A stretch of 10,127 nt of DNA from Alphaproteobacteria bacterium (GCA_028869395.1 JAGWSE010000292.1:1-10127), one strand, 5' to 3'; counted from the first letter of the stretch, positions 1-9,218 are shown. A program made the numbers and translations. The notes: a model not told the origin generated them from the sequence alone.

Positions 1-2
1 GG

Positions 3-140
3 GCCGAGATGGTGAAGCGGTCCGGCCGCATGACCTTCCCGCAGATCTTCATCGGCGAGCGCCACATCGGCGGCTGCGACGACATGATGGCGCTGGAGCG
101 CGAGGGCAAGCTGGATCCGCTGCTGCAGCAGGCGGCGTAG
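3..140 (+). CDS. grxC: Glutaredoxin 3, C-terminal part (5' end outside window)
   Basis: Only the last 45 codons are present, ending in TAG at 138-140. They read through a TFPQIFIGE segment, which holds the conserved cis-proline of the thioredoxin fold, and an HIGGCDDM segment, which is the glutathione-binding GG-x-DD turn of glutaredoxins. The end (LEREGKLDPLL) is typical of GrxC-type proteins of about 85 residues. The CxxC active site would lie upstream of the window. Glutaredoxins use glutathione to reduce protein disulfides and mixed disulfides in the cytoplasm. Having a nitrilase-family amidase and a DUF1178 gene directly downstream on the same strand matches an order I recall from alphaproteobacteria. 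The family call is firm; the 3 rather than 2 in the symbol rests on resemblance. Confidence 0.9.
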   Translation, partial: AEMVKRSGRMTFPQIFIGERHIGGCDDMMALEREGKLDPLLQQAA

Positions 141-290
141 CGCTCTTCCCGCCCTTGGTGGGAAGGGTGGACCGAGCGCAGCTCGGGCCGGGTGGGGACG
201 TCAGGATCAAGCTCCGGCTTCGGCGTTCTGTCGCCACACTCCCCCACCCTGACCACTTCGCGGTCTGTCCCTCCCCATTAAGGGAGGGAT
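141..290. repeat. Bipartite hairpin repeat (MITE/BIME-like) between grxC and the amidase gene
   Basis: The whole gap between the two genes is built from two related, inverted ends. The left end has a 9-bp stem (145-153 with 157-165, one G-T pair), then a second stem CCGAGC/GCTCGG (172-177 with 181-186), then GGGTGGGGA. The right end, read on the other strand, shows the same order: a perfect 8-bp stem (268-275 with 282-289, loop CATTAA), a second imperfect stem around 251-265, then GGGTGGGGGAG. The middle (about 200-235) is not obviously paired. This resembles dispersed intergenic repeats of Caulobacter-type genomes. No ORF is supported here. The outer hairpins could attenuate or end grxC transcription, although there is no T-tract. 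Confidence 0.7.
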
Positions 291-307
291 GATCTATCTA
301 GCTCCCC

Positions 308-1123
308 ATGAAGGTCGGGCTCATCCAGACGCGCACGCCGGCGGACCAGGACGCGGCGCTGGCGCACGTGCTGCCGCTGGTGCGCGAGGCGGCGGCGCAG
401 GGCGCGGAATTCATCGCCACGCCCGAGGGCTCGAACATCCTGCAAAAGGACCGCGCCAAGCTGTTCCCAGCGCTGAAGGCCCTCGAGGACGACCCGTTCG
501 TGCAGGGCATGCGCGCGGCGGCGAAAGAGCTTGGCGTCTGGATCCTGATCGGCTCGGCGCTGGTCAAGCGGCCCGACGGAAAGTGCGCCAACCGGGCGGT
601 GCTGATCGGCCCCGACGGCGAGATCACCGCCACCTACGACAAGCTGCACATGTTCGACGTCGACCTGCCGACCGGCGAGACGGCGCGGGAAAGCGAGAGC
701 TACGAGCCCGGCGACCGCGCGGTCACCGCCCGGGCGGGGGACGCCAAGCTGGGGCTGACCATCTGCTACGACCTGCGCTTCCCGCAGCTCTATCGGGCGC
801 TGGCGCTGGCCGGCGCGGAGGTGATGACCATCCCGGCCGCCTTCACCCGGCCCACCGGCGAGGCGCACTGGGAGGTGCTGATGCGGGCGAGGGCCATCGA
901 GACCGGCTCGTTCGTGCTGGCTCCGGCGCAGGGCGGCTTCCACGAGGACGGCCGCGGCACCTGGGGCCATTCGATCGCGGTGGGGCCCTGGGGCGAGGTG
1001 CTGGGCCGGCTGGACCACGACGAGCCCGGCGTGCTGGTGGTCGACCTCGATCTTCCCGCCGCGCAGAGGGCCCGCCGCGCCATTCCGGCGCTGGCCAATG
1101 CGCGCGCCTTCACGGGTCCCTAG
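308..1123 (+). CDS. Nitrilase-superfamily carbon-nitrogen hydrolase (Nit/deaminated-glutathione amidase type)
   Basis: The 271-residue protein shows the full catalytic set of the nitrilase superfamily: Glu40 in TPEGSN, Lys112 in YDKLHMFDVDL, and the nucleophile Cys153 in ICYDLRFPQLYR. Length and motifs match the Nit1/Nit2 branch, whose members hydrolyse small omega-amides such as deaminated glutathione or 2-oxoglutaramate in the cytosol. Deaminated-glutathione amidase is the best guess because of the branch and the adjacent glutaredoxin gene, but substrate cannot be read from the sequence. The ATG at 308 starts the protein at the conserved beta-strand (MKVGLIQTRT). No Shine-Dalgarno lies at normal spacing; the nearest purine run is the hairpin arm ending at 289, about 18 bases upstream. 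The DUF1178 gene follows after 12 bases, so the two are probably co-transcribed. Confidence 0.92.
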   Translation: MKVGLIQTRTPADQDAALAHVLPLVREAAAQGAEFIATPEGSNILQKDRAKLFPALKALEDDPFVQGMRAAAKELGVWILIGSALVKRPDGKCANRAVLIGPDGEITATYDKLHMFDVDLPTGETARESESYEPGDRAVTARAGDAKLGLTICYDLRFPQLYRALALAGAEVMTIPAAFTRPTGEAHWEVLMRARAIETGSFVLAPAQGGFHEDGRGTWGHSIAVGPWGEVLGRLDHDEPGVLVVDLDLPAAQRARRAIPALANARAFTGP

Positions 1124-1135
1124 ATAGACAGAGCG

Positions 1136-1564
1136 ATGATCCGTTACGCGCTGATCTGCGACAACGCCCACGAGTTCGAAGGCTGGTTCGGCTCGTCCGG
1201 CGACTTCGACGCCCAGCAGGCGAAGGGCCTGCTGGAATGCCCGCTCTGCGCCTCCAAGACGGTGAGGAAGCAGATCATGGCGCCGTCCGTGGTGGGCGCG
1301 CGGAAGACGGTGCAGGACGACGGTCCGGCCAAGGCGAAGATGATGATGGAGGCGATGGGCCGCCTGCGCCGCCACGTGGAGGCGACCTTCGACGACGTGG
1401 GCGACGCCTTCGCGACCGAAGCACGCGCGATCCACGAGGGCCGCTCGGAGGAACGCGGGATCTACGGCCAGGCCTCGCCCAAGGAAGTCCGCGAGCTGGT
1501 GGAGGACGGCGTTCCCATTGCGCCGCTGCCGCCCAAGCCGCCGGAGAAGGACGAGATCAACTAG
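1136..1564 (+). CDS. DUF1178 family protein, putative zinc-ribbon
   Basis: The 142-residue protein opens with MIRYALICDNAHEFEGWFGSS, followed by ECPLCAS and QIMAPSV, which is the recognisable pattern of the DUF1178 family of alpha- and betaproteobacteria. Cys8, His12 and the pair Cys35-x2-Cys38 could form a zinc site like that of small regulatory-protein zinc ribbons; that is inference. The middle is helical and charged, and the C-terminus is proline-rich (PLPPKPPEKDEIN). No enzymatic role is known to me. It lies 12 bases after the amidase gene, probably in one operon. Its TAG stop is part of the CTAG where the insertion sequence has entered, yet the protein is not truncated. Confidence 0.88.
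   Translation: MIRYALICDNAHEFEGWFGSSGDFDAQQAKGLLECPLCASKTVRKQIMAPSVVGARKTVQDDGPAKAKMMMEAMGRLRRHVEATFDDVGDAFATEARAIHEGRSEERGIYGQASPKEVRELVEDGVPIAPLPPKPPEKDEIN
1561..1564. repeat. Left copy of CTAG target duplication
   Basis: CTAG directly adjoins the left inverted repeat and matches the CTAG at 2416-2419. Its last three bases are the TAG stop codon of the DUF1178 gene. Confidence 0.8.
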
Positions 1565-1581
1565 GACGAATCCACATTCAG
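1565..1581. repeat. Left terminal inverted repeat of the IS
   Basis: Seventeen bases matching the right end at 15 positions, with the mismatches at the third and fourth bases. The TGA stop of the second transposase frame (1578-1580) lies inside it. Confidence 0.88.
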
Positions 1582-2003
1582 CGTAGCCAGAGCATGATAG
1601 CGGCGAGGTGGATGAAGGCCAGGTAGTGGACGGCGCGTCTGTCGTATCGGGTGGCGAAGCGCCGGAAATGTTTGAGCTTGTTGAAGCAGCGCTCGATGCG
1701 GTTGCGGTCCTTATAGGCGACCTCGTTATGCGGGATCTGGACTTTCCGCGAGCGGGTCGAGGGGATCACAGCCTCGGCGTCCATGTCGGCGATAGCCTGC
1801 CTCAAGTCGTTGTTGTCATAGGCTTTATCGGCGAGGACGGCCTGGCACTCGAAGCCGTCGAGCAGCGCCTTGGCGGTGGTGTTGTCGTGCCGCTGGCCGG
1901 CGGTGAGCAGGAAGCGGAGCGGCCGGCCCAGCGTGTCGCAGACCATGTGGACCTTGGTGGTCAGTCCGCCTCGGGAACGCCCCAGCGCCTGATTTTGGGC
2001 CCC
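1578..2003 (-). CDS. IS5-family transposase, second frame (OrfB), joined by -1 shift
   Basis: From the slip region the frame reads AQNQALGRSRGGLTTKVHMVCDTLG and continues to TGA at 1578-1580. It has the second catalytic aspartate in LADKAYD (codon 1827-1829) and the catalytic glutamate in RNRIERCFNK (codon 1692-1694). The segment YKDRNRIERCFNKLK fits the Y-x2-R-x3-E-x6-K signature of the IS4/IS5 group exactly. It has no start of its own with a plausible ribosome site; the first ATG inside it is at 1946, beyond the conserved GRSRGG part. Fused to the first frame it gives about 252 residues, normal for this group. Both frames are otherwise free of stops, suggesting the element is recent or functional. 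Confidence 0.85.
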   Translation of the reverse strand, partial: GAQNQALGRSRGGLTTKVHMVCDTLGRPLRFLLTAGQRHDNTTAKALLDGFECQAVLADKAYDNNDLRQAIADMDAEAVIPSTRSRKVQIPHNEVAYKDRNRIERCFNKLKHFRRFATRYDRRAVHYLAFIHLAAIMLWLR

Positions 2004-2335
2004 CCTTTTCCGCCCGCCGCCTGCTGGTGGACGCGGACCAAGGTGGTGTCGAGCATCAGGTACTTGTTGTCTCGATCCTTGGTCAGTTCAGCGAACACCT
2101 TCTCCCAAACCCCGGCCTTGGCCCAGCGGGTGAAGCGAGCGTGCACGCTCTTCCACTTGCCGTAGCGCTCCGGCAGGTGCTGCCAGAAGGCTCCCGACCG
2201 GAGAACCCACAAAACCCCGTTTACGAACAACCGGTTATCCGCTGCTGTCCGGCCGGGATCCGTCGCCTTGCCGGGCAGCATCGGCGCGATCCTCAGCCAC
2301 TGCGCCTCGCTCAGTTCGTATCGCTTCGGCTTCAT
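1961..2335 (-). CDS. IS5-family transposase, first frame (OrfA)
   Basis: This 124-residue frame starts MKPKRYELSEAQWLRIAPMLPG, the usual N-terminal helix-turn-helix region (DUF4096-type) of IS5-family transposases, with FWQHLPERYGKWKSVHARFTRW further on. The first catalytic aspartate is Asp96 in MLDTTLVRVHQ. The frame then runs into KGGPKIRRWGVPEAD and stops, whereas homologous proteins continue as QALGRSRGGLTTK, which is found in the -1 frame. A GTG at 2380 would add 15 residues; I prefer the ATG at 2335, where homologues usually begin. Without frameshifting this product lacks two of the three catalytic residues, so alone it could only bind DNA. Confidence 0.88.
   Translation of the reverse strand: MKPKRYELSEAQWLRIAPMLPGKATDPGRTAADNRLFVNGVLWVLRSGAFWQHLPERYGKWKSVHARFTRWAKAGVWEKVFAELTKDRDNKYLMLDTTLVRVHQQAAGGKGGPKIRRWGVPEAD
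1997..2009 (-). other. Candidate programmed -1 frameshift site in the transposase
   Basis: On the minus strand the coding sequence reads AAAA then GGGGGG then CCC exactly where the two transposase frames overlap. Moving back one base in the G-run joins them into a continuous DDE transposase. Split IS5-family transposases of the IS427 type are commonly made by frameshifting. The heptamer is not a canonical X-XXY-YYZ site, so polymerase slippage on the G-run, or a simple inactivating indel, remains possible. Confidence 0.6.
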
Positions 2336-2398
2336 CAACCCGCCCCGAATCAGCAAATCCGGAACGCATTGATTCAGCACCTCTCAGGGCTGGGAATC

Positions 2399-2415
2399 CT
2401 GAATGTGGATTGCTC
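2399..2415. repeat. Right terminal inverted repeat of the IS
   Basis: Partner of the left repeat; the uninterrupted 13-base core AATCCACATTCAG is identical. It lies upstream of the transposase start, so the transposase promoter should be between here and 2335. Confidence 0.88.
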
Positions 2416-2419
2416 CTAG
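2416..2419. repeat. Right copy of CTAG target duplication
   Basis: CTAG directly adjoins the right inverted repeat. Its first three bases, read on the minus strand, are the TAG stop of the DjlA-like gene. Confidence 0.8.
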
Positions 2420-3111
2420 GCCGCCCCCTTCATCGCCAGCGCACGCCGCTCGCGCATCGCCGCGGCGTAGGCCGCGTTGATCGCCGCGGCCTTGGCTTCG
2501 GCCACCTCGATGAATTCGGAGGGGAGCCCTCGTGCCCGCGCCCGGTCCGGATGCGCTTCCGACAGCGCCGCCTTCCACGCCGCGCGCAGTTCCGCGTCCG
2601 AGGCGTCGTGCCGGACGCCCAGCACGGCATAGGGATCGTCGTTGTCCGCGCCGAGATGGGTGGCCTTGAGCCTGCGGAACGCCAGCGGCGACACTCCGAA
2701 CAGCTCGGCCACGCGCTGCAGATAGGCAAGCTCGTCGGTGGTGACGGCCCCGTCGGCTCCGGCGATGTGGAAAAGGCCGTCCACCACGTCTTCCAGCAGC
2801 TGCGGGCAGTTGCGGTAGCGCTTGGCGAGCCGGCGCGCATAGCTCTCGAAGCCCCGCGTCGTCTGCCGCGCGAGATGATACAGACGCCGGATGTTGCCCT
2901 CGCTTCCCGGCTCCGCCTGGAACACCTGGGAAAAGGCCTCGTATTCGCTGGCCTGCGCGCGGCCATCGGCCTTGGCGAGCTTGGCCCCCAGGGCCGTCAC
3001 GGCCGTCGTGAACGCAGGGTCCTCGCCCGGCAGCCCTGCAGGGCAGTCGGGGCACTCCGCCTCGTCGAGGTTCTTCACCGCGAGGCCTGCGATTTTGCGC
3101 CAGAAGCTCAT
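2416..3111 (-). CDS. TerB-domain and C-terminal J-domain protein (DjlA-like co-chaperone)
   Basis: The 231-residue protein has a helical TerB-like region at about 32-147, including acidic segments KADGRA and GADGAVTTDE that resemble the metal-binding motifs of the family, then a J domain at about 158-223. The J domain carries the HPD tripeptide (187-189) that stimulates the ATPase of DnaK. This order is that of DjlA, but unlike E. coli DjlA there is no clear N-terminal membrane segment; the start is MSFWRKIAGLAVKNLDE with cysteines at 20 and 23. It may be soluble or loosely attached to the membrane. It is transcribed toward the IS and its TAG stop overlaps the CTAG target. The 59-base gap to the divergent 5-oxoprolinase gene must hold its promoter; I see no clear consensus there. 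Confidence 0.87.
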   Translation of the reverse strand: MSFWRKIAGLAVKNLDEAECPDCPAGLPGEDPAFTTAVTALGAKLAKADGRAQASEYEAFSQVFQAEPGSEGNIRRLYHLARQTTRGFESYARRLAKRYRNCPQLLEDVVDGLFHIAGADGAVTTDELAYLQRVAELFGVSPLAFRRLKATHLGADNDDPYAVLGVRHDASDAELRAAWKAALSEAHPDRARARGLPSEFIEVAEAKAAAINAAYAAAMRERRALAMKGAA

Positions 3112-3170
3112 GTTGACGGCCCCAACCTAAAGCCTCATGCCGCCGCGAACAATCTTAGGGATGTTAAGTT

Positions 3171-6776
<3,606 letters not shown>

Positions 6777-6810
6777 CGCTTCCCAGAGTTCCTTAAGAGG
6801 TTCCAGTCCG

Positions 6811-7470
6811 ATGTCCGCGCTCGCTCTCGCCCTCGCCCTGTCGTTCGCCCAGCCCGCCGCGGCGGAAGGCGGCGCGGCGCCGCCGCCTGCGGCCGATGCG
6901 CAGAACTGGCCGGCCGGCGTGCCGCACGACGATTACCTGCTGGTCGCCTGGTGCTACGGGGCGCTGCGTGGCTACGTCGACCTGCACGACCAGGTGATGC
7001 CCGAGGTCACCCGCATCGAAGGCGAATTCCAGCGCCCGGGCACAACGCTGGCCGACGATCTCAAGGTCTATGCCCAGGAGCAGGTGCAGGCGAAGAAGGA
7101 CCTCAAGAACTTCCAGGAGGCGCTCACCGCCGCCGAGAAGGCCTCCATCCGGCCGATCAACACCCTCGGCGCCCAGGCGGTGGAGAAGGGCCACGCCATC
7201 TGGAACCCGCTGCCCAACACCACCAAGGCCCGCATGGCCGAGGAGTGGATGAGCTGGACCCTGCCGGCGCTCTGCCAGACGACCGCCGTCAAGCTGAAAC
7301 AGAAGGCGATCCTGATGGGACCAGCCTTCAAGGTGAACGAAGAGGCCGAGACGTCCGCCGCCGCCGCCGCAGATCAGCCCGCCCCGCCCGCGGACAAGCC
7401 GGCGGGCAAGCCTGCAGACGCCGCACCCGCCGCCGACAAGCCGGCCGAGGCCCAGGCGGCGCCGCAGTAG
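6811..7470 (+). CDS. Exported protein of unknown function with Ala/Pro/Lys-rich tail
   Basis: I do not recognise this 219-residue protein. It begins MSALALALALSFAQPAAAEGG, a short signal peptide with a likely AxA cleavage after residue 18 (AAA|EGG), so the product should be periplasmic. The mature core (about 32-178) is mostly helical, with a charged middle (QEQVQAKKDLKNFQEALTAAEK, about 88-110) and just two cysteines, Cys48 and Cys155, which could form a disulfide. From about 181 to the end the sequence is low-complexity Ala/Pro/Asp/Lys with DKPA-type repeats, like periplasmic linkers or wall-spanning tails. AAGAGG at 6795-6800 is a fair ribosome site for the ATG at 6811. It starts 34 bases after the 5-oxoprolinase stop and may be co-transcribed. 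It ends 3 bases before the convergent aminotransferase stop, leaving no room for a separate terminator. Confidence 0.8.
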   Translation: MSALALALALSFAQPAAAEGGAAPPPAADAQNWPAGVPHDDYLLVAWCYGALRGYVDLHDQVMPEVTRIEGEFQRPGTTLADDLKVYAQEQVQAKKDLKNFQEALTAAEKASIRPINTLGAQAVEKGHAIWNPLPNTTKARMAEEWMSWTLPALCQTTAVKLKQKAILMGPAFKVNEEAETSAAAAADQPAPPADKPAGKPADAAPAADKPAEAQAAPQ

Positions 7471-7473
7471 CGC

Positions 7474-8637
7474 TCAGCGCCCCAGGAACGCGGCCAGCCG
7501 CTTCAGTCCCGCCGCGTTCTTCTCCGGCCGGTGCGCGAAGCACCAGCGCAGCCACCCCTTGCCCTGCTCGCCGAACGCAAGCCCGGGCGCCAGCCCGACC
7601 TGCGCCTCTTCGATCAGCTGCTTGGCGAGAGCCACCGAGTCCGTGCAGCCCGCGATGCGGAAGAAGGCGTACATGCCTCCGTCCGGCTCCGGCGCCTCGA
7701 CGCCCGGCATCGCCCTCAGCGCGCCCAGCACCTGGTCGCGCGCCGCCGCGAGTTCGGCCCGCAGCTCCGCCACGTGCGGTTCGCCCTCGGCGAGCGCCGT
7801 CGCGGCCGCCGTCTGCACGAAGTCCGGCGCGCAGGAGGTGTTGTATTCCAGGAGCACGCCCATCGGCTCCATCAGCGCCGGCGGCAGCACCATCCAGCCC
7901 AGCCGCCAGCCGGTCATCCGCCAGGCCTTGGAGAACGAGTTCACCCCGATCACCCGCTCGCCCTCCCCGGCCAGCTCCAGGAACGAGGGCGCGGTGGACT
8001 CGGGCCCGAACGTCAGCCGCTCGTAGACGTCGTCGGCGACCAACCAGATGCCCAGCTCGCGGCAGCGCGCCAGGATCGCCGCCCGGTCGTGCGCCGGCAG
8101 CGTCCAGCCGGTCGGGTTGTTCGGCGAGTTGAGGAACAGGGCCCTGGTCCCGGGCTTCAGCGCCGCCATGAGCCGGTCGAGGTCGAGGCGCCACTTCCCC
8201 TGCGCCGCTTCCAGGCTCACCCCTTCGACGTCGGCCGACAGGATGCGCGGGATCTCCATCACGTTGGGCCAGACCGGCGTCACCACGACGACCCGGTCCC
8301 CCGGCGAGATGATCGCCTGCGCGGCCAGCATCAGCCCGTTGACCCCAGAGTTGGTCACCGCGATCCGTCCCTCGCCGATCGCCCTGCCGTGCAGCTCCGT
8401 GAGATAGGCCGAGAGCCCCGCGCGGAGCTCCGCGGTGCCGAGGTTGTGGGTGTAGTAGGTCCGTCCCGCCGCGAGCGCCCTGGCGGCTGCGTCGCGGATG
8501 AACTCCGGCGTCGGCCGGTCGCTCTCCCCGAACCAGAAGGTCAGCACGTCGGCCCGGCCCCAGGCGGCGTTGGCCACCTCCCGGATCTTCGACGAGCGCA
8601 GGGCCAGGACCTCAGGTCGGGCGACGGGGGCGAACAT
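7474..8637 (-). CDS. PLP-dependent aminotransferase, class I/II (fold type I)
   Basis: The protein has all key positions of aspartate-aminotransferase-like enzymes. Numbered from an upstream GTG at 8673, these are YTHNLGTAELR near 74, Asn186 in NNPTG, Asp214 and Tyr217 in VADDVYE, the PLP-binding Lys249 in NSFSKAWRMTGWRLGW, and Arg376 in LRWCFA, which holds the substrate carboxylate. I chose the ATG at 8637, 12 codons later, because homologues start close to the ARPEVLALRSSKIREVAN helix and the extra residues are Ala/Thr-rich; neither start has a clear Shine-Dalgarno. That gives 387 residues. The substrate is unknown; aspartate or another common amino acid is likely, with 2-oxo acid as partner. 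It lies downstream of the flaG-like gene on the same strand (66 bases) and may be read from its promoter. Confidence 0.9.
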   Translation of the reverse strand: MFAPVARPEVLALRSSKIREVANAAWGRADVLTFWFGESDRPTPEFIRDAAARALAAGRTYYTHNLGTAELRAGLSAYLTELHGRAIGEGRIAVTNSGVNGLMLAAQAIISPGDRVVVVTPVWPNVMEIPRILSADVEGVSLEAAQGKWRLDLDRLMAALKPGTRALFLNSPNNPTGWTLPAHDRAAILARCRELGIWLVADDVYERLTFGPESTAPSFLELAGEGERVIGVNSFSKAWRMTGWRLGWMVLPPALMEPMGVLLEYNTSCAPDFVQTAAATALAEGEPHVAELRAELAAARDQVLGALRAMPGVEAPEPDGGMYAFFRIAGCTDSVALAKQLIEEAQVGLAPGLAFGEQGKGWLRWCFAHRPEKNAAGLKRLAAFLGR

Positions 8638-8703
8638 GGGCGCGTCTGTAGCCGCGCCCGCGACAGCCGTCACGCGCCGCGCCCGCGGCGCATCGACCCC
8701 GTC

Positions 8704-9009
8704 TCAGGCGCGGGTGTCGACCACGCGGCCGGCGGCGTACTCGGCCGCGGTCCGCATGCGCAGGATCTCCTCGTTCGGGATCTGCTGGATCACCTGGCCG
8801 GTCTTCGGATCCACGAACTTGTAGATGAACTGGCCGCTCGCCTGGTCGCGCTCGATGTTGAGGCGCAGGTCCTGGGTGGGCGCCGGGGGCTGCACGACCG
8901 GAGCCGGCGACGGCGCGTGGGCCGCAGCCGGGACGGCCGGCAGGCGCGCGAGCTCGGCCGCCGGATCGCTCCGGGGCGCCGCGCCGTTGCTGTTGATCCC
9001 GTCTGGCAT
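8704..9009 (-). CDS. flaG: FlaG-family flagellar protein
   Basis: From the ATG at 9009 the product is 101 residues. The first half is Pro/Ala-rich and disordered (roughly 10-47). The second half, LRLNIERDQASGQFIYKFVDPKTGQVIQQIPNEEILRM, is the conserved FlaG domain, with the typical V-D-x-x-T-G-x-V-I-x-Q-I-P core. FlaG proteins are associated with flagellin genes and influence filament length or assembly; the exact role is not settled. A GTG at 9114 in the same frame would add 35 residues, but the CtrA-type promoter at 9040-9071 would then lie inside the gene, so I favour 9009. A weak AGGCAGG lies 11 bases upstream. No other flagellar gene is in the window, so this is an orphan copy here. Confidence 0.8.
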   Translation of the reverse strand: MPDGINSNGAAPRSDPAAELARLPAVPAAAHAPSPAPVVQPPAPTQDLRLNIERDQASGQFIYKFVDPKTGQVIQQIPNEEILRMRTAAEYAAGRVVDTRA

Positions 9010-9039
9010 AACTGGGTCAGCCTGCCTGTTGCTTTCCAC

Positions 9040-9071
9040 AGAATAATCCGACGCCCTTAACGGGATCTTAA
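9040..9071 (-). promoter_or_regulatory. Candidate CtrA-activated promoter of the flaG-like gene
   Basis: CTTAACGGGATCTTAAG at 9056-9072 contains an exact TTAA-N7-TTAA (9057-9060 and 9068-9071), the consensus of the cell-cycle regulator CtrA. On the minus strand a TATTCT (9045-9040) follows 11 bases after the box. The box therefore overlaps the -35 position, as is usual for CtrA-activated promoters. Transcription would start near 9033, about 24 bases before the ATG at 9009. CtrA control of flagellar genes is well known in Caulobacter. Binding here is inferred from sequence only. Confidence 0.6.
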
Positions 9072-9131
9072 GCGGATCAACTTCGCGCCCCGGTTGTGAC
9101 TCCGACGCCTGCACCCGGCGCCAACGGATCG

Positions 9132-9146
9132 TTAACCGGCCCCTAA
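9132..9146 (+). promoter_or_regulatory. Degenerate second CtrA-type box upstream of the decarboxylase gene
   Basis: TTAACCGGCCCCTAA is TTAA-N7-CTAA, one base off the CtrA consensus, 73 bases before the GTG at 9219. No convincing -10 element follows at the right distance (TACTGG at 9161-9166 is weak), so this is tentative. Its neighbour at 9057-9071 makes chance less likely, but a single mismatch site has modest weight. Confidence 0.3.
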
Positions 9147-9173
9147 GCGGGCGCGCCGCCTACTGGGCGCGAC

Positions 9174-9199
9174 GGGCGGGCGAATCGCCGCGCCCGCCC
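9174..9199. other. GC-rich hairpin with a GANTC site, upstream of the decarboxylase gene
   Basis: GGGCGGGC (9174-9181) and GCCCGCCC (9192-9199) form a perfect 8-bp stem with a 10-base loop holding GAATC (9182-9186), a CcrM-type methylation site. It ends 7 bases before the GGAGG ribosome site (9207-9211) and could lie in the leader RNA. Function is unknown; GC-rich DNA makes such stems fairly often. Confidence 0.4.
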
Positions 9200-9218
9200 T
9201 TGCGACGGAGGCCTCCCC

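Larger units (their letters stand above)
1565..2415 (-). mobile_element. Complete IS5-family insertion sequence (IS427-like group), 851 bp
   Basis: The ends are 17-bp inverted repeats: GACGAATCCACATTCAG at 1565-1581 and, read from the other strand, GAGCAATCCACATTCAG at 2399-2415 (15 of 17 identical). The element is flanked by CTAG on both sides (1561-1564 and 2416-2419), consistent with a 4-bp duplication of a YTAR-type target, or a TA duplication inside it. Inside are two overlapping minus-strand frames that together make one DDE transposase; the element carries no other gene. Removing the element and one CTAG restores a compact convergent junction between the DUF1178 and DjlA-like genes. 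The group assignment (IS427-like) rests on the split transposase and protein style and is less certain than the family. Confidence 0.93.

Noticed and set aside
49..237. Small minus-strand frame over the grxC end and the repeat
   Set aside because: Overlaps conserved grxC coding sequence and hairpin repeat, with no recognisable protein.
278..1435. Long minus-strand frame opposite the amidase and DUF1178 genes
   Set aside because: Composition is that of an antisense shadow (Arg/His/Gly-rich), and it spans two real plus-strand genes.
1608..2165. Plus-strand frame inside the IS
   Set aside because: Lies opposite the transposase, whose catalytic motifs are on the minus strand.
3112..3170. TTGACG at 3113-3118 as a -35 box for 5-oxoprolinase
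   Set aside because: No acceptable -10 at 16-18 bases. The 59-base divergent gap must hold promoters, but I cannot define them.
7460..7480. Small GCGCT/AGCGC palindrome between convergent stops as a terminator
   Set aside because: Stem of only five bases, no T-tract, and it overlaps the stop codon of the aminotransferase.
7474..9009. FlaG-like protein and aminotransferase as a flagellin-modification pair
   Set aside because: Aminotransferases of sugar-modifying flagellar pathways belong to a different (DegT-type) family. This one is an ordinary class I/II enzyme, and no glycosylation gene is nearby.
7531..9060. 509-codon plus-strand frame across the aminotransferase and flaG-like genes
   Set aside because: Arg/His/Pro-rich shadow of two well-supported minus-strand genes.
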